A program made the position numbers and the translations under genes. Below the pieces are notes generated by a model. It searched no databases. It was not told the DNA's origin and saw nothing but the letters and a program-made list of their open reading frames with translations. 12,172 nt of DNA from Acidimicrobiia bacterium. Lineage in GTDB: Bacteria; Actinomycetota; Acidimicrobiia; Spongiisociales; UBA5794. Location: assembly GCA_030618675.1 (NCBI GenBank), contig JAUXCV010000026.1, positions 1 to 12,172 of the forward strand, written 5' to 3'. Of the stretch, positions 1 to 7,130 are shown in pieces. Every line of letters begins with the position of its first letter. Position 1 is the stretch's first letter.

Positions 1-375
1 GGCCTCGATCCGGCTGAACTCCCCGGTCAGTACGACCGGGATGGATGGCCCGAGCTTCGTCGCAGGATCGGGAACGCCTTCGCCGAACGCACACGGGCCG
101 AGTGGCAGGAAGTGTTCGACGGGACCGACGCCTGCGTGACGCCCGTGCTGTCTCTTGCTGAGGCCCCGGAGCACCCGCAGAACGTGGCTCGCCGGGTCTT
201 CGGCGGACCCGTCGACCATCGCTTGCCGAATCCGACTCCTCGTATCGGTGTCGGCTTTCCATCGACCCTTGCCCAAGCACCCGAATACGGGGTCGATACC
301 GAGGAGATCCTCACCCGGCTCGGGTACGGGAGAACCCGTATCCAGGACCTTCGCGAACGCGGGGTGGTGTCGTGA
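1..375 (+). CDS. CaiB/BaiF family III CoA-transferase, C-terminal part (alpha-methylacyl-CoA racemase-like)
   Basis: The first 124 codons are open in frame 1 and end at TGA 373-375; the 5' part lies outside the window. The translated piece shows the C-terminal signature of family III CoA-transferases of the alpha-methylacyl-CoA racemase branch: a helix ending in WQEVFDGTDACVTPVLSLAEA, then the EHPQNVAR stretch, a proline-rich PNPTPRIG segment, and a closing GVDTEEILTRLGY helix with an LRERGVV tail. Known members move CoA between acyl groups or epimerise 2-methylacyl-CoAs in the cytoplasm; which of these this one does cannot be told, because the catalytic N-terminal half is missing. It converges on the DUF368 gene, with 63 bases between stops. 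Family assignment is strong, substrate unknown. Confidence 0.85.
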   Translation, partial: GLDPAELPGQYDRDGWPELRRRIGNAFAERTRAEWQEVFDGTDACVTPVLSLAEAPEHPQNVARRVFGGPVDHRLPNPTPRIGVGFPSTLAQAPEYGVDTEEILTRLGYGRTRIQDLRERGVVS

Positions 376-378
376 ATC

Positions 379-405
379 GCCGACAGTCCGAGTCGGACGA
401 TCGGC
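379..405. terminator. Probable bidirectional terminator hairpin between convergent genes
   Basis: Inner stem GTCCG (386-390) pairs with CGGAC (394-398) around a 3-base loop. An outer stem GCCGA (379-383) pairs with TCGGC (401-405), separated from the inner one by 2x2 internal loops. It lies four bases after the CoA-transferase stop and 33 bases from the DUF368 stop on the other strand, so it could end both transcripts. There is no U-tract, as is common for terminators in high-GC actinobacteria. Confidence 0.5.
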
Positions 406-438
406 AAGAGCATCGAGTTCCGGAAGCGACGATTCCGA

Positions 439-1371
439 TCAGTCGGCGGTGAGTTCACCGACTTCGTCGTCGACGGTGTGGTGGCCGATCTTGCGGCCGA
501 GCGCTTCGATTCCGAGAACCAGGGCGAACGCGAACACGGCGGCTGCCAGAGCGCCGAGGGCGTCCTCACCCGGTGCGTGGATGGCCGTGCTGTCGACGCC
601 CAGAGGCCACGGCCAGAGCACCCGGAGCGAACCGAGCATCAAACCGATCAGGGCCGCCATCACCGTGTTGTAGTGGTCGCGGAGCGCCCGGTGGAGGATC
701 TGGGAGAAGAGCGCCAGTCCGATCACGGCGCCGATGGTGAACACGATCAGCGATAGGAAATCCCGGGACGTGACGGCCGAGAGCAGGGGGCCGTACATGC
801 CGAGCATCACCAGGATGAACGATCCACTGATCCCGGGGAGAATCATGGCGCAGATCGCGATCGCCCCGGAGCCGAAGAACGCCCACATCGCTGGGTCTGT
901 GGCTTGAAGGGCGGTCTCGCTTGATGTGCTTTCCCGCAGTCCCAGCAGAACGAAGACTGCCACGCCAACGCCGAGGATGATGGCAACCCTGCGAATGTCA
1001 CGAACGGTGAGGAGCTTCCAGGCGATCACTGCCGAACCGGCTACGAGTCCGAGGAACAGCGCCGCCATCAACACGGCGTGTTCTTGGAGCAGCCGCTCCA
1101 GCAGGTGAGCCAGAGTGATGATCGCAAGTCCGATCCCGGCTCCCAGGGGCAGGATGAACGACCAGTCCACCTTCCGGAGCCAGTCGATGCCGCCGGCGAA
1201 ATCGAGGCGAAGGAACGAACCCAACGCGGAGCTTCCCGCGCGCACGGAGGCGACGAGTCGTTCGTAGATGCCGAGGACGAGCGCGATCGTTCCCCCGGAC
1301 ACGCCGGGGACGATGTCGGCGGCACCCATCAGGAAACCGCGGAAGAGCGACCAGGGGATCTCACGAATCAC
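439..1371 (-). CDS. popT: DUF368 / PopT family polyprenyl-phosphate transporter
   Basis: A 310-residue polytopic membrane protein of the DUF368 family, recently shown in other bacteria to carry undecaprenyl phosphate back across the cytoplasmic membrane for cell-wall lipid recycling. The family hallmark GAADIVPGVSGGT is at about residues 16-28. It recurs in a second half-repeat as CAMILPGISGSFILVMLG, about 174-191, so the internal two-fold repeat is intact. Further hydrophobic spans are near 71-90, 98-118, 128-146, 203-223 and 270-290. The GTG at 1371-1369 was chosen because the family signature follows directly and a TACACT box ends eight bases before it. The open frame runs far upstream, but that part is antisense to dtd and lacks family resemblance. 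An ATG at 1329 would cut into the first conserved helix. Length is normal. Divergent from dtd, convergent with the CoA-transferase. Confidence 0.88.
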   Translation of the reverse strand: MIREIPWSLFRGFLMGAADIVPGVSGGTIALVLGIYERLVASVRAGSSALGSFLRLDFAGGIDWLRKVDWSFILPLGAGIGLAIITLAHLLERLLQEHAVLMAALFLGLVAGSAVIAWKLLTVRDIRRVAIILGVGVAVFVLLGLRESTSSETALQATDPAMWAFFGSGAIAICAMILPGISGSFILVMLGMYGPLLSAVTSRDFLSLIVFTIGAVIGLALFSQILHRALRDHYNTVMAALIGLMLGSLRVLWPWPLGVDSTAIHAPGEDALGALAAAVFAFALVLGIEALGRKIGHHTVDDEVGELTAD

Positions 1372-1384
1372 GGCGGGGAGTGTA
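1372..1384 (-). promoter_or_regulatory. Leaderless-type -10 box for the DUF368 gene
   Basis: On the minus strand TACACT (1384-1379) fits the actinobacterial TANNNT -10 consensus and is followed by seven bases and then the GTG start. A transcript would therefore begin at or next to the start codon. No Shine-Dalgarno sequence and no convincing -35 box were seen, which fits leaderless expression. The same seven-base spacing occurs at the helicase-nuclease operon. Confidence 0.45.
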
Positions 1385-1407
1385 GAGGTGGGTTTCCGCC
1401 AGCGGTG

Positions 1408-1436
1408 TACCGTGCATCCCGAATCAACGAGGAAGG
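1408..1436 (+). promoter_or_regulatory. Possible -10 box and ribosome binding site of dtd
   Basis: TACCGT (1408-1413) fits TANNNT, but the -35 position 17 bases upstream is not consensus-like. The ribosome binding site is clear: AGGAAGG at 1430-1436, four bases before the ATG at 1441 (core GAGGA, spacing seven). Unlike its divergent neighbour, dtd is therefore expressed from a leadered mRNA. The 69-base divergent spacer must hold both promoters. Confidence 0.4.
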
Positions 1437-1440
1437 TCCG

Positions 1441-1896
1441 ATGCGCATCGTCTTGCAGCGAGTCAGTCGATCCGCGGTCGAAGCCGACGGTGAGACGACC
1501 GGGCAGATCGGGACCGGTCTTCTCGCCCTCGTTGGGGTCGCAACGGGAGATACCGGGACCGATGCGAGCATCGCCGCAGCGAAGACGGTCGGCATGCGGA
1601 TTTTCCCCGATGAGGCAGGCAAGATGAACCGAAGTGTCGCCGACGTCGATGGAGCGGTCCTCGTCGTGTCCCAGTTCACTCTCCTGGCCGATGTCCGCAA
1701 GGGCCGCCGCCCGGCTTTCACGGCAGCTGCGCGGCCCGAAGAAGCGATCCCGGTCCTCGAAGCGTTCACCGAGGCGATCAAGGCCGAAGGTGTTCGGGTC
1801 GCGCACGGGCGCTTCGGCGCCCACATGAAGGTGGACCTGCTCAACGATGGTCCGGTGACGATCGTGTTCGACGTTCGGAATGGGAGGATCAGATGA
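1441..1896 (+). CDS. dtd: D-aminoacyl-tRNA deacylase
   Basis: A 151-residue DTD, the cytoplasmic enzyme that hydrolyses D-amino acids (and glycine wrongly joined to tRNA-Ala) from tRNA and so keeps D-residues out of protein. The start MRIVLQRVSRSAV is typical of the family. Both active-site motifs are present: SQFTL at residues 77-81 and the Gly-cisPro motif NDGPVT at 135-140. The intervening DVRKGRRPAF and FGAHMKV stretches are also standard. Length is canonical and the gene is complete. The ATG has a good ribosome binding site. Its stop overlaps the start of the acylase gene as ATGA, so the two are very probably co-transcribed and translationally coupled. Confidence 0.96.
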   Translation: MRIVLQRVSRSAVEADGETTGQIGTGLLALVGVATGDTGTDASIAAAKTVGMRIFPDEAGKMNRSVADVDGAVLVVSQFTLLADVRKGRRPAFTAAARPEEAIPVLEAFTEAIKAEGVRVAHGRFGAHMKVDLLNDGPVTIVFDVRNGRIR

Positions 1897-4052
1897 AGAT
1901 AAAGGGAAGTGTTCCGGACGGCGTCGCTCTGATGCGGGATGAGTACGGGATTCCCCACATCCAAGCCGATGATCTCGCGGGCGCCTATTGGGGGATGGGT
2001 TATGCCCATGCACGAGATCGAGCGATGCAAATGGGGCTCATGCGGCTCCTCGGGCAGGGTCGGGTCGCGGAGTGCCTCGACGGCAGCGACGAGTCGGTTG
2101 AGGTCGATCGGTTCTTCCGACGGATGAACTGGTACGGGAGCATGGCTGCTCAGATTGATCTGCTCACGCCCGAGACGCGGTCCCTCGTCGATGCGTACTG
2201 CGCCGGGGTCAACGTTCGTTTCGGGGAGGCGCGGCCGTGGGAATTCCGGGCTCTCGGCTACCGGCCCGAGCCGTGGACCGTTGAAGACGTGCTGCTCATG
2301 TCCCGAATGACCGGCTATCTGACGCTCGCAACGTCGCAGGCGGAGATCGAGCGTCTCTTCGTCGAGATGGTGCAGGCGGGCGTCGACGACGCGCAACTCG
2401 ATGTCCTTTTCCCCGGGTGTGTGAAGAACCTGGATCGAGGCCTACTCGAGAAGGTGAGACTCGGAGAGCGTGTCGTGCCCGACGCGGTCAAGTGGACCGT
2501 CGGGGGACCGCGGATGATGGCTTCGAACAACTGGGCCGTGTCGGCAGAACGCTCAGCAACGGGTCATGCCCTGTTCGCGTACGATCCGCACCTGGAGATC
2601 AATCGTCTCCCCAGCGTGTGGGTCGAGCAGGTTGTTGAACTCCCGGACGACACCGTGTTCACCGCGACCATGCCGGGTCTTGCCGGTCCGCTCGTAGGTC
2701 GGAAGGACGATCTCTCTTGGGGTGCAACCTACGCGTTCATGGATGCCGTGGACTCGTGGATCGAGGAGTGCCGCGACGGCGATTTCCGTCGCGAAGATCG
2801 CTTCGAGCCGTTCACCGAAAGGAGTGAGCGGATCCTGGTGAAGAAGGGTGAGACGGTCGAGGCCGTGTTCTACGAGAACATGCACGGAGTACTCGACGGT
2901 GATCCCCACGAGGCGGGCTTCTACCTCGCGACGAGGTGGGCGCCTGCCGATTCGGGAGCGGAGACGCTCAACGCCGTCAGCGACATCTGGGCCGCCCGGA
3001 CCGTCGAGGAAGCGCAACCCATCTTCGGTCGACTCGAGACGGCTTGGAACTGGGTGTTCGCCGACAGCTCCGGACGGATCGGGTACCAGATGTCCGGCCA
3101 GTTCCCGATTCGCGACGAAGGAGCGACCGGGTTCGTTCCGATGCCCGGGTGGGACCCGAGGTGGGACTGGCGCGGATTTGTCGACCCCGCGGATCTGCCC
3201 GGCGTGATCGATCCGCCCGGGGGAGTCGTCGTGACGGCGAACAACGACTTGAACCATCTGGGAGCTACAGACCCGATCAACATGCCGATGGGCGACTACC
3301 GGGCCCGCAGGATCACGGATCTCCTTTCGGAGGAACCGGTTGATCTGGATACCTTCCGGCGCATACACCAGGACACGTACTCGCTGCAGGCCGAAGAGAT
3401 GATGGCGATTCTGGCACCGCTCCTTCCAGCCTCGCGGATTGGGCATCGTCTCGGTGGGTGGGATTTCCGCTACGAGCCGGACTCGCAGGGAGCGGTGCTT
3501 TTCGAGGCTTTCTACCGCGAACTCCTGGTCGAGATGTTCGCACCGGACGGCATGGGACAGCCGGTGGTGGATCACCTCGTCAACGCTACCGGTGTTTTCA
3601 TCGACTTCTACCAGAACTTCGACCGCATCCTTCTCTCACCCGAGTCGCCGTGGCTCGGCGGACGCGAACTGGACTCGGTCTATCGCAACGCGTTCGATCG
3701 TGTGGACTCCGACGAGGACCGCCGATGGGGCGACGTGAACCAGGTGACGCTCACTCACATCCTGCTCGGCGGCAAGCTGCCGGGGTGGGCCGGCTTCGAC
3801 GTTGGACCGATCGAGATCAAGGGAGGCAGAGCGACACCGCACCAGGGCCAGATCTACGAGAGTGCCGGCCGAACGACCAGTTTCGTCCCGTCGTTGCGGC
3901 TCATGGCTGACATGGGAGAGAGCGGACTACTGACGGTGCTCGCCGGTGGGCCGTCGGACCGGCGATTCTCGAAGTGGTACACGTCCGACCTCGAACGGTG
4001 GCAGCGCGGCGAGTACAAGGATCTCCGCCGTCTCGGCGAATCGGAGAAGTGA
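1893..4052 (+). CDS. Penicillin/cephalosporin/AHL acylase family Ntn-hydrolase (S45)
   Basis: A 719-residue precursor of the S45 N-terminal nucleophile hydrolases, which cut amide bonds of acylated substrates after self-cleavage into alpha and beta chains. The predicted beta-chain start is Ser211 in ASNNW; the usual preceding Gly is Ala here. Counting from Ser211, beta residue 23 is His (DPHLE), as in cephalosporin and acyl-homoserine-lactone acylases, whereas penicillin G acylase has Gln. Asn450-Asn451 (VTANND, beta 240-241) and Arg473 (beta 263) sit where penicillin G acylase has its oxyanion Asn and substrate Arg. The alpha-chain opening (RDEYGIPHI, GMGYAHARDR) and the tail (GGPSDRRFSKWYTSDLERW) are family-typical. 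There is no signal peptide, unlike most periplasmic or secreted members, so it is probably cytoplasmic. The start overlaps the dtd stop by four bases and has GGGAGG five bases upstream. Substrate unknown. Confidence 0.9.
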   Translation: MKIKGSVPDGVALMRDEYGIPHIQADDLAGAYWGMGYAHARDRAMQMGLMRLLGQGRVAECLDGSDESVEVDRFFRRMNWYGSMAAQIDLLTPETRSLVDAYCAGVNVRFGEARPWEFRALGYRPEPWTVEDVLLMSRMTGYLTLATSQAEIERLFVEMVQAGVDDAQLDVLFPGCVKNLDRGLLEKVRLGERVVPDAVKWTVGGPRMMASNNWAVSAERSATGHALFAYDPHLEINRLPSVWVEQVVELPDDTVFTATMPGLAGPLVGRKDDLSWGATYAFMDAVDSWIEECRDGDFRREDRFEPFTERSERILVKKGETVEAVFYENMHGVLDGDPHEAGFYLATRWAPADSGAETLNAVSDIWAARTVEEAQPIFGRLETAWNWVFADSSGRIGYQMSGQFPIRDEGATGFVPMPGWDPRWDWRGFVDPADLPGVIDPPGGVVVTANNDLNHLGATDPINMPMGDYRARRITDLLSEEPVDLDTFRRIHQDTYSLQAEEMMAILAPLLPASRIGHRLGGWDFRYEPDSQGAVLFEAFYRELLVEMFAPDGMGQPVVDHLVNATGVFIDFYQNFDRILLSPESPWLGGRELDSVYRNAFDRVDSDEDRRWGDVNQVTLTHILLGGKLPGWAGFDVGPIEIKGGRATPHQGQIYESAGRTTSFVPSLRLMADMGESGLLTVLAGGPSDRRFSKWYTSDLERWQRGEYKDLRRLGESEK

Positions 4053-4074
4053 CGCCACCCCGAACGGCGTCGCT
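4048..4074. terminator. Bidirectional terminator overlapping both convergent stop codons
   Basis: AGTGACGCC (4048-4056) pairs with GGCGTCGCT (4066-4074): nine base pairs including one G-T wobble, around a 9-base loop. It lies between the acylase stop (4050-4052) and the adnB stop (4076-4074) and includes bases of both. No U-tract on either side. The symmetry and the 21-base intergenic gap suggest one hairpin ends both transcription units. Confidence 0.65.
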
Positions 4075-7000
4075 CAGCGGCTGAGGAACTCGCGTCCAGC
4101 CTCGCAGAAGGAAGCGAAGTCACATCGGCGGCACGATTCCGATGGAGTTGGCTCGTACTCGTCGTGCTCGAAGCGGAGCGACAGGCTCTCTACTCGCTGC
4201 CTGGCGGCGGCCAGCCATTCGTCATCGACGTCGACCGACCGCTCTGCGTACGCGCCGCCACCGAAGAACGCGAACGTAACCGACAGATCGTCCGGCACAG
4301 GGTCGGCCACCGCGCCGTCGACGGCTGCGATCGCATACGTCTGGAGCTGAACTTCGAGGGCGGGATCATCAGATGGACGACCCGATTTGTAGTCGACGAT
4401 CTCCCATCGTCCCGGTTCCGGTTCATACACGGCGTCGATGCGGCCCCGCACCCTCACCGCGCCGAAACCCAGATCGATGGGGACCTCAGCGAAGCGGGCT
4501 TTCTGATCCGCGAAGCGAGAAGCCAGGAATACCTCGTAGGGATCAGCACCCGAAGCCGGCGGCTCACCGCCCCGTTCGCCGGGGAGGTCGTAGGCGACTT
4601 CTTCGAGATCGTCGAGGGGAACCTTGCCCAGGTTGTGTAGTTCGACGCTGCGGTGGAACCGGACGCCGCGACGGAGCGCGGTCGATGGCCGACGAGGGAG
4701 TTGATCGACGAACGCCCATCGGAACTGGAGAGGGCATCGTGCGAGGGTGACAAGGCCCGTGACCGACGTCGTTCTCGCGACCGGCCGGTCTGTGAGCACC
4801 GGCTGGGGTAGCGCTTCGAGGTCGAGTCGCAACTGGGATGCTCTGGCCCCGGCATCCGATTCGTGCGCAGAGTACGCGTTGAGCCAGTCGGGATCGTCCA
4901 CTGCTCGGCGGAGCGCCGCGTTCGATCCGGATTCTGTGAAGAGCGGATCGGGCGCCGGACCGGGCAGTTCCCATGGAGGCTCTTCGATGGATCCGGGGTC
5001 GTCGCGGACCACGTTCGTGTCGGCGATAGTGGATGCCATCTCGAAAAGCGGGGACGGGATCCGGGCCGTCTTCCGTTCAGCGGTGCGGTGGGAACCCGTG
5101 ATGACGAGGTGGTGGCGCGCCCGTGTGACGGCCACGTACGCCGTGCGCCACTCTTCCGCCTCGTGATATCCACGGAGGATCGCGTTTCGGTCTGACTGCT
5201 TCTGGGCGTGGCTCAGATCGGGGAGGCTCTCGGCGTCGAGTCGCAGCGAATAGGGCAGGTACTCAGCCTTGTCGATCGGGCTGGTGTACGAAGGGGACCG
5301 TGAGGGGAATCCACCGTCGACTACCGACGGGATCACGACCGTGTCCCACTCGAGGCCTTTGGCCCGGTGGATGGTGAGGATCGCGACCGCCGGTCCGCGG
5401 GAGATGGTGACCGTGTCCAGTTCCTGTGCGGCATTCTCATCGGACAGCACGCGGAGGTACCGGAGGAACGAACCGAGAGTGGCTCGACCGACGACCGGCT
5501 TCCACGACTCAACGAGATCCAGGAACCGGTACAGGTTCAGCCGGGCGGACAACGCGGCGTGGTCGTCCATTGCGTCGATTTCCGTCCACGCGTTCATCGC
5601 TGCCAGCACACTGCGGCAGAGATCCGGCGCGGGGACGCTCTGTGCTTCAACGAGCAGTCGGCTGTACCGGCTTCGGAAGTCCTCGAGCCGTATCTTCGCT
5701 TCTGGAGAGCACTCGCGGATCTGCTCGACGTGGTCGATCGCTTCGACGAGGGTTGGTTCGGTGGCCGTCCGGTGCTTGTGGTCGCGAAGCCATGCAGCGA
5801 GCGGTGCCAGATCTCCGAGACCTAATCGATAGGCACTGCCGAGGAGGATTCGGGCAAGGGAGATCGAATTCGAGGGGTCATCCAGAATCTGCAGCCAAGC
5901 CACGAGTTCGGCGATCTCCGGGACTTCCAGCAGGCCGCCGACGGACGCGACTTCGGTCGGGATGCCGGCCGATTTCAGGGCTTCCCGGATCGTCGGGATG
6001 TCGGCGTTCTTTCGAACCAGGACGGCGATCTCGTTCCATTGAGTTCCATCGTCATGGGTCTCCTCGATCCGGGCTGCAATCCAGGCCGCTTCCTCTCCGC
6101 GGGTTCCGAGCCACGCGGTTTCGATCTCGCCGATCCCCGCATCGGGGCCGGGTTCGAGTGGGTCGAAAGGCGCGTCGCCATGCAGCTTGCTTCTGATGTG
6201 GTTCGCGAGGTCGAGGATGGCTCGATCGGATCGCCGATTGAGCGTCAGCGGCAGTGACGCGGCGTCGGTGCCGTCGGGATTCGGGAAATGCCGAACGAAG
6301 CCGTCGAAGTTCAGACGAGAGGCGCCCCGCCACTCGTAGATCGTTTGGTCGGAGTCGCCGACGGCCGTCACGGGGAATCCGTCGCCGAACACTGCACGCA
6401 GGAGTTCTCGCTGCGCTGGATCGGTGTCCTGGTACTCGTCGAGGAGCACGACCCGGTACCGGTCCCGGATGCGCTCGGCGATGGAAGGATGCTCGGTGAC
6501 AAGTCGGTGGGCGCGCCCAACGAGATCGGCGTAGTCCACGACGCCGGCGACGGCTTTGGAGTGCGTGTAGGTGTCCACCAGAGAGAGAAGCTCGAGACGG
6601 GTTTCCCACACCTCGTCGTCGGTCTCCGCTGTGGGCGCTGCCGAACGCACGTCGGAGGTCTTGAGGAGATTGTCTCCAACCTGACCGGCAAGCGTGGATA
6701 CCTTTTCGATGATCCCCTGTGGCTTGGTCAGGTCGAGGTGGTCGTAGCGGACCGTCCCCAGCTCCTCCTCGATCAGCTGGCGCTGGTGAGCGGGGCCGAT
6801 CACCGTGGTGTCGCGTTCCACGCCGACGAGGGCGCCGAACTCCCGGAGCACGTCGTACGCGAAGCCGTGATACGTCGCCACCTGCACCTCGCGGCCATCG
6901 GCGGTCAGAACCGGGAACTCGGCTCGGAGCCGTTCGGAGAGCTCTCCTGCAGCCTTGTTCGTGAACGTGATGCCGAGGGCCGATTCGGGTTCGACGCCGC

Positions 7001-7130
7001 CGGCGATGAGCGCCTTGAGGCGGAGCACGATCGTGGTCGTCTTCCCTGTGCCGGCCCCGGCGGCCACCCGAAGGGGCGCGAGCGGGTAATCGACGATGGA
7101 TTCCTGTTCGGGAGTCAACCGAAAGTTCAT
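4074..7130 (-). CDS. adnB: AdnB-like UvrD-family helicase fused to RecB nuclease
   Basis: A 1018-residue subunit of an AdnAB-type motor-nuclease that unwinds and resects DNA ends at double-strand breaks. The superfamily 1A motor is complete: Walker A GAGTGKT (25-31), Walker B LLDEYQDT (229-236), motif III GDSDQTIYEWRGA (258-270), motif V HRAKGLEWD (588-596) and motif VI YVAVTRA (665-671). The C-terminal RecB nuclease has His826, Asp899 (GRIDAVY), Asp913 and Lys915 (EIVDYKSG), and Gln928. Cys799 and Cys1000, Cys1003, Cys1009 form the Fe-S pattern typical of AddB/Cas4-like nucleases. The ATG at 7130 was chosen because Q-motif residues (LTPEQ) follow at once, it overlaps the adnA stop as ATGA, and GGGAGG lies about ten bases upstream; the longer open frame adds 69 unrelated residues. 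Order (second motor gene) matches mycobacterial adnA-adnB. Calling it AdnB and not AdnA rests on order and is less certain than the family. Confidence 0.9.
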   Translation of the reverse strand: MNFRLTPEQESIVDYPLAPLRVAAGAGTGKTTTIVLRLKALIAGGVEPESALGITFTNKAAGELSERLRAEFPVLTADGREVQVATYHGFAYDVLREFGALVGVERDTTVIGPAHQRQLIEEELGTVRYDHLDLTKPQGIIEKVSTLAGQVGDNLLKTSDVRSAAPTAETDDEVWETRLELLSLVDTYTHSKAVAGVVDYADLVGRAHRLVTEHPSIAERIRDRYRVVLLDEYQDTDPAQRELLRAVFGDGFPVTAVGDSDQTIYEWRGASRLNFDGFVRHFPNPDGTDAASLPLTLNRRSDRAILDLANHIRSKLHGDAPFDPLEPGPDAGIGEIETAWLGTRGEEAAWIAARIEETHDDGTQWNEIAVLVRKNADIPTIREALKSAGIPTEVASVGGLLEVPEIAELVAWLQILDDPSNSISLARILLGSAYRLGLGDLAPLAAWLRDHKHRTATEPTLVEAIDHVEQIRECSPEAKIRLEDFRSRYSRLLVEAQSVPAPDLCRSVLAAMNAWTEIDAMDDHAALSARLNLYRFLDLVESWKPVVGRATLGSFLRYLRVLSDENAAQELDTVTISRGPAVAILTIHRAKGLEWDTVVIPSVVDGGFPSRSPSYTSPIDKAEYLPYSLRLDAESLPDLSHAQKQSDRNAILRGYHEAEEWRTAYVAVTRARHHLVITGSHRTAERKTARIPSPLFEMASTIADTNVVRDDPGSIEEPPWELPGPAPDPLFTESGSNAALRRAVDDPDWLNAYSAHESDAGARASQLRLDLEALPQPVLTDRPVARTTSVTGLVTLARCPLQFRWAFVDQLPRRPSTALRRGVRFHRSVELHNLGKVPLDDLEEVAYDLPGERGGEPPASGADPYEVFLASRFADQKARFAEVPIDLGFGAVRVRGRIDAVYEPEPGRWEIVDYKSGRPSDDPALEVQLQTYAIAAVDGAVADPVPDDLSVTFAFFGGGAYAERSVDVDDEWLAAARQRVESLSLRFEHDEYEPTPSESCRRCDFASFCEAGREFLSR

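Noticed and set aside
1372..2013. Upstream extension of the DUF368 open frame to 524 codons
   Set aside because: The added residues are antisense to dtd and the acylase, show no family similarity and would put a long hydrophilic region before the conserved first helix; a leaderless GTG start at 1371 is adequate.
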